DNA of 64,000 bases from contig NZ_JANTOO010000011.1 of the NCBI RefSeq assembly GCF_024753545.1, positions 1-64,000 of the forward strand, read 5' to 3'. The position numbers were made by a program, and so were the translations under genes. Below are positions 27,368 through 34,071 of this stretch, piece by piece. The DNA comes from Lysinibacillus pinottii. Lineage in GTDB: Bacteria; Bacillota; Bacilli; Bacillales_A; Planococcaceae. Numbering within the stretch: position 1 is the first letter of the stretch; each line of letters opens with the position of its first letter. Under the pieces are notes generated by a model. The model had not been told where the DNA came from. It ran no database searches and saw only the letters and a list, made by a program, of their open reading frames with translations.

Positions 27368-28444
27368 ATGATTAAATTAAAAGATATCGGAACATTTCCG
27401 GCAATGCCGGAAATTGCGATGCATATCTATTCTAGTAATATAGCTGCATTACAGGCTGCAAAAGTCAATGGCTGGGATATTGAAGAAGAGATTATTTTAA
27501 GTAAACACATATCGTTAAGTCCTTTAGATCTAGCACTGATTGCTGAAAAGTTGGATGTTGTAAAGCTATTAATCGACTATCATGTTAATTTGAATGTTGA
27601 TCAAAATCCTTCTTTCTTAAGAGCTGTTCGATATTGTAAAGAAAATATAATTCGCTATATTGTTGCACATGGGGCAAAATTGAATGGACATAATCGTGTG
27701 GGTTCTGGTGCCTACTCGCAAGCCTACTATGGCAATAAGAAAAATATCCCACTTATTCATGAACTCGGGCTTGATATAAAGCAGCATGGTGGGGCAGTAT
27801 TACGTCAGGCAGTATCAAATTATGACAAAAATATGGTTACCTATTTACTTGATCAGGGAGTCGATATTAATGATCAAAAGCCCGATATGGTTTATCCGTA
27901 TGAGCCGACACCATTAACGGTTGCAACACGTATGGGTCATCTAGCAATGGTGAAGTATTTGGTCGAGCGGGGGGCAGATATATCATTGAAGGAGAAAGAT
28001 GGAGAAAGAGCGTACACCATTGCAGTAAGTGTAAAAAATTTAGAATTAGCTCAATATTTGAAAGAGCTAGAGCCTGCTGAGTTTCATCAGGTAGAAAATA
28101 AAAAAGATGCATTAAAAAAATATAAATTACCGAAGGAGCTACTTCATTTTCTGACAGGCAATCAATTACATCTTAAGCTTGCAGTCAATAATTATGATAT
28201 TCAGTACATCGATTTTTTCAAACTAACGGATACAATTGAGATGAAGATTGGCCGTCAAAAAATGCTACGTCTTTCAGCCGCTATCGATCAGTACTCTGAT
28301 TTGCAATTGGTTTGGAACCCAAAGGGAAAGGTAGGGTGTTACGATTTGGAGCATGAGGTATATGCAGATTTAAGTAGCTTTACAGAATTCCTTGCTAGGC
28401 CAGAAATGTACCTGATTCAATTTCTTGAAGGAGAATTCTCATAA
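27368..28444 (+). CDS. Ankyrin-repeat protein with a C-terminal SUKH (SMI1/KNR4) domain
   Basis: 358 residues from ATG 27368 (GGGAG nine bases upstream); the frame is open 23 codons further but without a ribosome site. Residues about 25-225 are ankyrin-like helix pairs: SPLDLALIAEKLDVVKLLIDYHV, then TPLTVATRMGHLAMVKYLVERGADIS and AYTIAVSVKNLELAQYLKEL. The C-terminal ~110 residues (LPKELLHFLTGNQLHL, WNPKGKVGCYDLEHEVYADLSSFTEFLA) look like SUKH, a fold used for toxin immunity and in the yeast regulator Smi1. No signal peptide, so cytosolic. Either an immunity protein or a binding scaffold; no toxin gene is adjacent. Confidence 0.78.
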   Translation: MIKLKDIGTFPAMPEIAMHIYSSNIAALQAAKVNGWDIEEEIILSKHISLSPLDLALIAEKLDVVKLLIDYHVNLNVDQNPSFLRAVRYCKENIIRYIVAHGAKLNGHNRVGSGAYSQAYYGNKKNIPLIHELGLDIKQHGGAVLRQAVSNYDKNMVTYLLDQGVDINDQKPDMVYPYEPTPLTVATRMGHLAMVKYLVERGADISLKEKDGERAYTIAVSVKNLELAQYLKELEPAEFHQVENKKDALKKYKLPKELLHFLTGNQLHLKLAVNNYDIQYIDFFKLTDTIEMKIGRQKMLRLSAAIDQYSDLQLVWNPKGKVGCYDLEHEVYADLSSFTEFLARPEMYLIQFLEGEFS

Positions 28445-28513
28445 TATAGCAAAATTTACTTCATGCGTTCGCTCTTCCAGATAGGTAGTAAAGACATGCA
28501 AAATAAGCTAGTA

Positions 28514-28550
28514 GAAGAGCGTTGAAGTTCTGTTCCTTTAACGCTCTTTC
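28514..28550. terminator. Probable bidirectional terminator
   Basis: GAAGAGCGTT / AACGCTCTTTC with a ~16-base loop, between the plus-strand ankyrin gene and the minus-strand membrane-protein gene. The T tract is short, so the call is moderate. Confidence 0.6.
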
Positions 28551-28553
28551 GTA

Positions 28554-28835
28554 TTAACTTTTAATCTTTGAGAAGCAAAAAGTTATAGGAAGTTTTACAT
28601 ATTTTGCACAAAAGAACAGCAGTATAGCTACTAGCAAGGATAGAGGAATGCTGATTATAACAGGTAATTCTACGCCATACCAGATGCTCATCTTAATTTG
28701 ATGAAATCCAAATGTTCTTAAAAAGCCAGCTAGTATGGAAAGAATGCCACTTAACAATAGGCCAGCGTATAATACCGATAATACAACCAGTGCTAATGAA
28801 CAAAAAAAAGCTTGTAGCCATTTTAGAAATATCAC
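28554..28835 (-). CDS. Small membrane protein, partner of the bactofilin-like gene
   Basis: 93 residues with two or three transmembrane helices (WLQAFFCSLALVVLSVLYAGLLLSGILSILAGF, then LPVIISIPLSLLVAILLFFCAKYV) and a basic tail. The start is GTG 28835, overlapping the stop of the upstream gene as GTGA, a typical sign of translational coupling. No family recognised. It is likely expressed only together with the polymer-forming-type protein and may anchor it to the membrane. Confidence 0.7.
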   Translation of the reverse strand: MIFLKWLQAFFCSLALVVLSVLYAGLLLSGILSILAGFLRTFGFHQIKMSIWYGVELPVIISIPLSLLVAILLFFCAKYVKLPITFCFSKIKS

Positions 28836-29491
28836 TCTTTTTCCCTCCGTATAATGTGTTGCACCTTTGCGTTAGAAGCAACAGAGTAGTCATCTGAATA
28901 GTATAGAGTTTCAATATGGCAATGTTCCCCTACAATAACAACTTCACCTTCCACAATTTTTGCCTTTGTATAAGCTAGTTTCAAGTGTTTGCCGCTAATA
29001 GTATGGCAACTTAATTTTTTCTTCAAAAATGAAAGTAGTGTTACCCTATCCTTTTCTACCAAAATATTTTTAGCCGTTAACAGGTCGATTTCACTCTCCC
29101 CTGACAATTTTAAGTGAAAATGCTCAGCCGTTATTTCTGCAGCCTTTACAATTCCAATAGCATCGAGCTTCTCGCACTGTAATTTCCCTTCAGCCGACAG
29201 CTTTCCAGAGCTACTAATCTTTTGAATATAACCACTACATAATTTTATGTTTCCGGCATTCATGAGCGCTTCCATTTCGCAATAATCCTTTAAAGTACAA
29301 GATCCTGTACTAGTAAATGATTGGACGATAACAGGAAAATAAAAGGAGCTATGGCCATGAGTAGACACTTTTTTTAGACGTACCTCTTGTTGAATTGCTA
29401 CAGCACCTCGAATATTTAATTGCTCGTAATCAGCATCCAAATTTTTAATACGACCGTTTGTTAGTGTAAGGGTGCGGAGATTTTGAAACAT
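28832..29491 (-). CDS. Bactofilin-like / polymer-forming protein
   Basis: 219 residues; the start at ATG 29491 has GAGGTG six bases upstream. The sequence is a run of short beta repeats alternating small polar and hydrophobic residues (LRTLTLTNGRIKNLDADYEQLNIRGAVAIQQEVRL-type units, then CEMEALMNAGNIKLCSGYIQ and SGKLSAEGKLQCEKLDAIGIVKAAEI), which is how bactofilin beta-helix proteins look. B. subtilis YhbE/YhbF are related in style. It should form a filament or scaffold in the cytosol. First of a two-gene unit, transcribed away from a large palindrome. Confidence 0.65.
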   Translation of the reverse strand: MFQNLRTLTLTNGRIKNLDADYEQLNIRGAVAIQQEVRLKKVSTHGHSSFYFPVIVQSFTSTGSCTLKDYCEMEALMNAGNIKLCSGYIQKISSSGKLSAEGKLQCEKLDAIGIVKAAEITAEHFHLKLSGESEIDLLTAKNILVEKDRVTLLSFLKKKLSCHTISGKHLKLAYTKAKIVEGEVVIVGEHCHIETLYYSDDYSVASNAKVQHIIRREKE

Positions 29492-29505
29492 AAAAGTCAC
29501 CTCAT

Positions 29506-29539
29506 TATAATTTAATTAATATATATTAATTAAATTATA
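29506..29539. promoter_or_regulatory. 34-bp perfect palindrome, probable MarR-type operator
   Basis: Every base from 29506 to 29522 is matched by its complement from 29539 to 29523. The core reads TTTAATTAATATATATTAAT on the plus strand. It lies 15 bases ahead of the bactofilin-like start and about 60 bases beyond the 3' end of the MarR-family gene, the natural candidate to bind it. A related AT-rich sequence precedes that gene. Confidence 0.7.
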
Positions 29540-29576
29540 TGCAACTTCCATTTGTCAAGAACCAACCAATAAAAAA

Positions 29577-29601
29577 AGGATTTCAAGTTTATTGAAATCC
29601 T
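29577..29601 (-). terminator. Rho-independent terminator of the MarR gene
   Basis: AGGATTTCAA / TTGAAATCCT with a five-base loop. On the minus strand it is followed by T7. The stem overlaps the stop codon of the gene. Confidence 0.85.
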
Positions 29602-30007
29602 AAAAGATTTTATTCATTAGCTTGTTTACTTCGCTTAAGATCGTGGCCATGTCCATGAGTTTATCTTGGGAAAATTTTAAAAAGATTTCTTGGACCTTTT
29701 CATCACCAGTACTTGTTAAAACCATTTTGACCACGCGACGATCATTATTTTCTCTAATTCGTTGAATGAGCGCTAGTTTTTCCAGTTTATCGCACATAGA
29801 GGTTACAGCTCCAGGTGTCACACTAAAGAAATCTGCAATTTCTGTCGCTTTCATACCGCTATTGATTTTAAGTTGTAGAAGTAGGATTAGCTGGTTTTGT
29901 GATAGCGCTTCTCCTTCAGATAAAAGGTCTACAAACATTTTCGATTTTTGCTGTATTTCTAGCATTTCTTTCATAATGATTTCAACATTATGTAGACTGT
30001 CAGCCAT
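29600..30007 (-). CDS. MarR-family transcription regulator
   Basis: 135 residues. A winged helix-turn-helix is clear: LKINSGMKATEIADFFSVTPGAVTSMCDKLEKLALIQR is the recognition region and RENNDRRVVKMVLTSTGDEKV is the wing with the conserved Asp-Arg-Arg. MarR dimers bind palindromes and usually repress neighbours until a small ligand binds. The start at ATG 30007 has GGACGTG upstream; the 21 codons before it lack a ribosome site. Its probable target is the palindrome ahead of the bactofilin-like pair. Confidence 0.88.
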   Translation of the reverse strand: MADSLHNVEIIMKEMLEIQQKSKMFVDLLSEGEALSQNQLILLLQLKINSGMKATEIADFFSVTPGAVTSMCDKLEKLALIQRIRENNDRRVVKMVLTSTGDEKVQEIFLKFSQDKLMDMATILSEVNKLMNKIF

Positions 30008-30099
30008 ATAATCACGTCCGTTAAAATATTTAATAATTGAATTATATAGCAAGTGAATATATCTTTCCAAGAATACAATATCTCTAAAGAAACAAGCTT

Positions 30100-31131
30100 T
30101 TATTGTTTAAAAGTTGCGTGCATCCATTCAAAGAATCTTTTCTTTTCTTCGAATTGTGGATAGTGTGCAGATTGCTCGTAAGCTATAAATTCTTTTTTCT
30201 CTGCCCTGATTTGGTCGAAGTAATTTTTTGCTGCGTGTGAGGATGTTTGATAATCATAGTTGCCCATTAAAAAATAGAAGGGTAAATCAAGCTTTTGGAC
30301 TTTTGTTGGAAGGGGGTGCTGCATGACCTCTTTTAATAAAGCCTCTTGAGACAAGGATAAGCCATAGTTATAGCGGATAATATCTAACAAATTATACTCT
30401 TTACTGAACAGCATTCCTAGCATATTTCCATCAGGATTATCTATTAATCTGGTAGCACCACCATATTTGTTTACGTAATTTCTAGGCGTAAACATTGTAC
30501 CATTTTTAATGGCATCAGCTATCTGTTGTAAATATAAAACATCTTCTTTGTTGCCTTGCAGTTGAGCCTGATTGATTGTGAATTTTAAACTATCGTTCTC
30601 ACTTTCGATTGTATTGCTCATTTGTCCTATCCCAATATAAGCTTCATATTTTTCAGGGGCGTTAGCGGCTGCTTGTGTAGCAATATATGTACCATAGGAA
30701 TGGCCAATTAAGATGACTTTTTCTTTGTCTAGTCGTTTAGCTATATAATCAGTCAGTCCTAATAAATCCTCCACAAGCAAATCAGAAGAAAGATTAGAAT
30801 AGTCCTCGAAAAAATGATAGGATTTCCCACTAGCACGCTGATCATAATGGACCACCGTAAACTCCGTTTCTAGTAAATCCTGATATTTTTTTGCGTAGGG
30901 TATTTCAGAGCAGCCAGGTCCGCCATGAACAAAAATAATAACAGGGTTTGCTTTATCCTGACCTCGGATCATTATTTCATGACCAGTGCCATTAATTTCA
31001 ACTTGCTCTAAAGCGCTAATGCTGGTTGAGCCTTTTATGGAGGAGGTCCATGTTGGGAAGAGCAGCATCAATAGTAGTAAAAGTACAATAACTATCACCA
31101 TATATTTAATAAAATTAATAGATGTTTTCAT
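30100..31131 (-). CDS. Membrane-anchored alpha/beta hydrolase, proline-iminopeptidase-like (S33)
   Basis: 343 residues. One N-terminal membrane helix (YMVIVIVLLLLLMLLFPTW) anchors an external hydrolase. Oxyanion loop: VIFVHGGPGCSE, then VHYDQRASGKSY. Nucleophile elbow: LIGHSYGTYIA with the catalytic Ser. Likely acid: MGNYDYQTS (Asp); His: YEQSAHYPQFEE. HGGPG and DQRGxGxS-type motifs are typical of S33 aminopeptidases. Last gene of a PadR-led operon, 12 bases after the repeat membrane protein. Substrate unknown. Confidence 0.85.
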   Translation of the reverse strand: MKTSINFIKYMVIVIVLLLLLMLLFPTWTSSIKGSTSISALEQVEINGTGHEIMIRGQDKANPVIIFVHGGPGCSEIPYAKKYQDLLETEFTVVHYDQRASGKSYHFFEDYSNLSSDLLVEDLLGLTDYIAKRLDKEKVILIGHSYGTYIATQAAANAPEKYEAYIGIGQMSNTIESENDSLKFTINQAQLQGNKEDVLYLQQIADAIKNGTMFTPRNYVNKYGGATRLIDNPDGNMLGMLFSKEYNLLDIIRYNYGLSLSQEALLKEVMQHPLPTKVQKLDLPFYFLMGNYDYQTSSHAAKNYFDQIRAEKKEFIAYEQSAHYPQFEEKKRFFEWMHATFKQ

Positions 31132-31143
31132 CGATTTTCTTCT

Positions 31144-31800
31144 TTACATGCGTTTCGCGAATGTCGCTTGATACATTCTTCTTTTATATACATAAAAATA
31201 CATACTCAGAGGCCACCAAAGCGTAACAAAAATAGGGTAGATTGCCCATATAACTCCTGGTGAAGAAACAATATTGACGATGATAAAAAAGATACTTATT
31301 AATAATGTAGCAGTGACGGAGAAAGCCACAAATGTTTTTCGTTGAGCATGGTATAAGGCTAAGGGCCACCATATAACTAAAAATGCAGGATAAATTGCCC
31401 AAGGGTATTGTGGTGATAAAATGATGTTTACTAAAGCATAATAAATAATAGTAGAAGCACAGCCTATTAGTGCGATTTTTAGCGTTTTTCCTTTTTCATC
31501 TAAGTACATCAGAATGGGCCACCAGACAATAGGGTAAATGGCGTAAATGAACCATGGATGATCTGGTGTGTAAATATAGTTTTCTATAATAAGAAACACG
31601 ATAATCATCGTACTACAAATAATTGAATATTGTTTATACATTTTTTTATACATACAGATGATCGTAATCGGCCAAAGTAACAGCAGTAAGCAAGGATAGA
31701 TAAACCACATTGTTTGGGGCGATGTCGTGAAATTGACGATACCTAAAAAAATCATTGTCATGATGCTCCCAGCTAATGAAAAGTTAATAAAATTCTTCAT
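31144..31800 (-). CDS. Membrane protein made of four repeats of a two-helix module
   Basis: 218 residues, about eight transmembrane helices. The same unit recurs four times at ~50-residue spacing: a helix, then a loop with [S/T]-P-x-x-x-W-[F/A]-I-Y-P, then a helix ending W-P-[L/I]. Copies begin near SPQTMWFIYP, TPDHPWFIYAIYP, SPQYPWAIYP and SPGVIWAIYP. The last copy is nearly identical to the single copy in the upstream protein. Function unknown; the conserved loop may bind a ligand at the membrane face. Middle of the PadR operon, two bases from the upstream gene. Confidence 0.8.
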   Translation of the reverse strand: MKNFINFSLAGSIMTMIFLGIVNFTTSPQTMWFIYPCLLLLLWPITIICMYKKMYKQYSIICSTMIIVFLIIENYIYTPDHPWFIYAIYPIVWWPILMYLDEKGKTLKIALIGCASTIIYYALVNIILSPQYPWAIYPAFLVIWWPLALYHAQRKTFVAFSVTATLLISIFFIIVNIVSSPGVIWAIYPIFVTLWWPLSMYFYVYKRRMYQATFAKRM

Positions 31801-31802
31801 AT

Positions 31803-32210
31803 TTATTCACCCCATCTCTTACGTGACCATACAAAGTACATGGACAATGGCCACCAAAGGATAGCGAATATTGGATAGATTGCCCAAATTGTTTGTGGTG
31901 TGTAATAAAGATTAATAAAAATAAAAAATGCAATAATTAAGCCACTACCCCAAAGAGAGAACTCTAAATTTAATTTAGCCATGTTTTTCTTAGCAGGTAC
32001 CTTAACGCCTAGTTCCTTTTTTAAATCTTCTATGTCTCCAAACTCTACAATTGCTTTATTGATGGCATCCTCTTGTTCTTTTCCCTGATCCATCAAATAA
32101 AAGACTTTCTCTTCAAGATTTTCAATAATTTCTTGTTTAACCATTTCCGTTTCGTTGTTGCGAGGAATACCCTTAAACAGCTCATCAATATGGTTTTTTA
32201 TTCTCTTCAT
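31803..32210 (-). CDS. HAAS-domain protein with one two-helix module
   Basis: 135 residues. Residues 1-70 (KRIKNHIDELFKGIPRNNETEMVKQEIIENLEEKV, then AINKAIVEFGDIEDLKKEL) look like the HAAS signalling domain that partners PadR regulators. The second half holds two helices around TPQTIWAIYPIFAILWWPLSMYF, the same module repeated four times in the next gene. The ATG overlaps the padR stop as ATGA, so translation is coupled. HAAS-PadR pairs are thought to relay membrane signals to the repressor; the details are inference. Confidence 0.82.
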   Translation of the reverse strand: MKRIKNHIDELFKGIPRNNETEMVKQEIIENLEEKVFYLMDQGKEQEDAINKAIVEFGDIEDLKKELGVKVPAKKNMAKLNLEFSLWGSGLIIAFFIFINLYYTPQTIWAIYPIFAILWWPLSMYFVWSRKRWGE

Positions 32211-32536
32211 TCGACGCCCTCCATAAATAAATCAATAATTTCTTTTACTTCCGACCATTCTTTCGCTAACTCATTTAAATAGGCCTTACCCAATGAGGTA
32301 ATACGGTAATACTTTCTTTTGCCACCATGTGAAACATCTCCATAATAGGCTTCAATAATTTCTTTTTTCTCAAGACGTTGAAAAACAGCATACAAAGTTG
32401 CTTCTTTAATCTGAAATCGATTATTTGTACGGAGACTTATTTCCTGAGAAATTTCATAGCCATAGCGGTCTTTTTCTGAAATGAGCCGTAAAATAATCGA
32501 ATCCAAGTGTCCTCGGATAATATCACTGCGAACCAT
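32207..32536 (-). CDS. PadR-family transcription regulator
   Basis: 109 residues. A winged helix of PadR type: SDIIRGHLDSIILRLISEKDRYGYEISQEISLRT, then KEATLYAVFQRLEKKEIIEAYY and GKRKYYRITSLGKAYLNEL, with the conserved Tyr-Gly-Tyr and the Arg-Lys-Tyr-Tyr wing. First gene of a four-gene operon (PadR, HAAS protein, repeat membrane protein, hydrolase). Repeats just upstream of the start are the probable autoregulatory operator. Confidence 0.9.
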   Translation of the reverse strand: MVRSDIIRGHLDSIILRLISEKDRYGYEISQEISLRTNNRFQIKEATLYAVFQRLEKKEIIEAYYGDVSHGGKRKYYRITSLGKAYLNELAKEWSEVKEIIDLFMEGVE

Positions 32537-32565
32537 AAGTCACCTACTTCATTTTATTGCTCTAT

Positions 32566-32611
32566 CTGTCAGAGTAATATTAGCAAACATTACTCTGCCT
32601 GTCAAAGTAAT
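32566..32611 (-). promoter_or_regulatory. Probable PadR operator
   Basis: Direct repeats CTGTCAGAGTAAT (32566-32578) and CTGTCAAAGTAAT (32599-32611) lie 33 bases apart, three helical turns. Between them ATTACTCT (32589-32596) makes an inverted repeat with the AGAGTAAT of the first copy. They sit 30-75 bases upstream of the padR start. Confidence 0.65.
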
Positions 32612-32642
32612 TTATTTTCTTTTTTTTAGAGCACGATAAAAG

Positions 32643-32695
32643 AACTCCATTCACTAGAAAGTGCCCAAAAGGACAATTTCATAGCAAATGGAGTT
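32643..32695 (-). terminator. Possible terminator of the M14 peptidase gene
   Basis: AACTCCATT / AATGGAGTT enclosing a ~35-base loop that itself has CACT-AGAA-AGTG. It is 16 bases past the stop codon, but the T tract on the minus strand is weak. Confidence 0.45.
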
Positions 32696-32710
32696 AACGA
32701 TCATACCTCT

Positions 32711-33907
32711 CTACATATATAACCCTGCAAGAAAAATTCCCCTAGCTTCCTCATAAATATCATCAAATTGACTTATCGGGAGAGGGTTTGTGCCACTTCC
32801 TAATTCAACGGTAAAGCCTGGCCTACGCCAATCTTGGATAAACCAATCTTTATAGCCAGCATAGCTCCCAGCAGATTGAATCGGTTCATAGCCACTCACT
32901 CGACTAAACTCATTAACAAGCACCTCTGATTCAGGTGGTTCAAGATTTTCAAAGCCCCAATAGATAACGCGACCTTGTGTATGAAAGGCTAGTACTCTTG
33001 CAAAATCACGCTGCTTGGTCAAATCAGCCATAGCTATGGCTTCAGGCTCAGACAAAGGCCTTTCCCCGCCATAATCTCTAGGACCAGGAGTTTTCGGGTT
33101 ACGGGCGCTTTCTAATTCCCATTTGGCAGGAAACTGATCATTTAAATCAACGCCATGGATGTTTGCCTTCCAGCCAGAAAAATCAGAGCTACCATTATTC
33201 CATGAAATGAGCTGATTTTTTAATGATTCATCATTTGGGGGACCTTGTATGACTAAATTGACCCCATCGGGATTTACCATTGGTACTACGGATAGGGTCG
33301 TTTGCTGATAAAGAGGAAATAAAGAAAGTCCACTCATATTATTTTGGTTAGTGAGAGCGAGCAAATAGTCATTTAAAAATGTTAGAATAATAGGAGTAGT
33401 AATCCATTCATTTGCATGGAAGGAGCCGTTATAATGAACACGTTTAGTTCCATTGCCAATTAATAGCTCTGGTATTTCTTTACTTAAAACGGAGCTACCA
33501 ATGGTAGTACTGCGAAGAAATGGATAGGCGTCAACTAGCCTTTGAATATCATTCATCATGATGTTGTACGTATAATTTTGTTTACCGTCAATTAAGCGCC
33601 ATGTTAAGCGTTGTGGTATATGAATCATCTGGCCAATCTGTAATTGATTTGGATGAAGACCCGGGTTTACAAGTAATATAGCAATAAGTGGTAGATTATA
33701 CCGCTGTGCAATTTGCCAAAGGGAATCCCCTTGTTTCACCTGATAGTTAATGGTCACAAATCCAGGAATACGAATGCGTTGCCCAACTCTTAAAAATTGA
33801 GGATTTATATTGGTATTGGAATCTAAAATGAGTGGAAGAGGTATTTTAAATACTTCACTGAAATGCCAAAGTGAATCTCCTGGCCTTACGAATATATCCA
33901 CATGCAT
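32711..33907 (-). CDS. LysM-LysM-M14 gamma-D-glutamyl-L-diamino acid endopeptidase (endopeptidase I type)
   Basis: 398 residues. Two LysM modules bind peptidoglycan (about 1-47 and 53-98; HVDIFVRPGDSLWHF and NYQVKQGDSLWQIAQRYNLP). The remainder is an M14C zinc carboxypeptidase fold with metal ligands His164 and Glu167 (HANEW) and His309 (FHTQG), and catalytic Glu368 (FTVELGSG). This is the architecture and length of B. sphaericus endopeptidase I, which cleaves between gamma-D-Glu and the diamino acid in wall peptides during sporulation or germination. There is no signal peptide, as for that enzyme. Divergent from the hybrid kinase gene. Confidence 0.93.
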   Translation of the reverse strand: MHVDIFVRPGDSLWHFSEVFKIPLPLILDSNTNINPQFLRVGQRIRIPGFVTINYQVKQGDSLWQIAQRYNLPLIAILLVNPGLHPNQLQIGQMIHIPQRLTWRLIDGKQNYTYNIMMNDIQRLVDAYPFLRSTTIGSSVLSKEIPELLIGNGTKRVHYNGSFHANEWITTPIILTFLNDYLLALTNQNNMSGLSLFPLYQQTTLSVVPMVNPDGVNLVIQGPPNDESLKNQLISWNNGSSDFSGWKANIHGVDLNDQFPAKWELESARNPKTPGPRDYGGERPLSEPEAIAMADLTKQRDFARVLAFHTQGRVIYWGFENLEPPESEVLVNEFSRVSGYEPIQSAGSYAGYKDWFIQDWRRPGFTVELGSGTNPLPISQFDDIYEEARGIFLAGLYM

Positions 33908-34071
33908 TCTCTCCTTAGTTAGAAATAGTTCAATATAAAATGTATATGTGAGAAATTAATACTTATTAATGCTAAAGCCGTAAAATTTCTTTAAATGAAT
34001 ATTTAAGATGGTATTCTAGTCACATTTATAACAAAAATAGAGTTTAGGAAAGGTAAAGGTAGGAAAACCAA

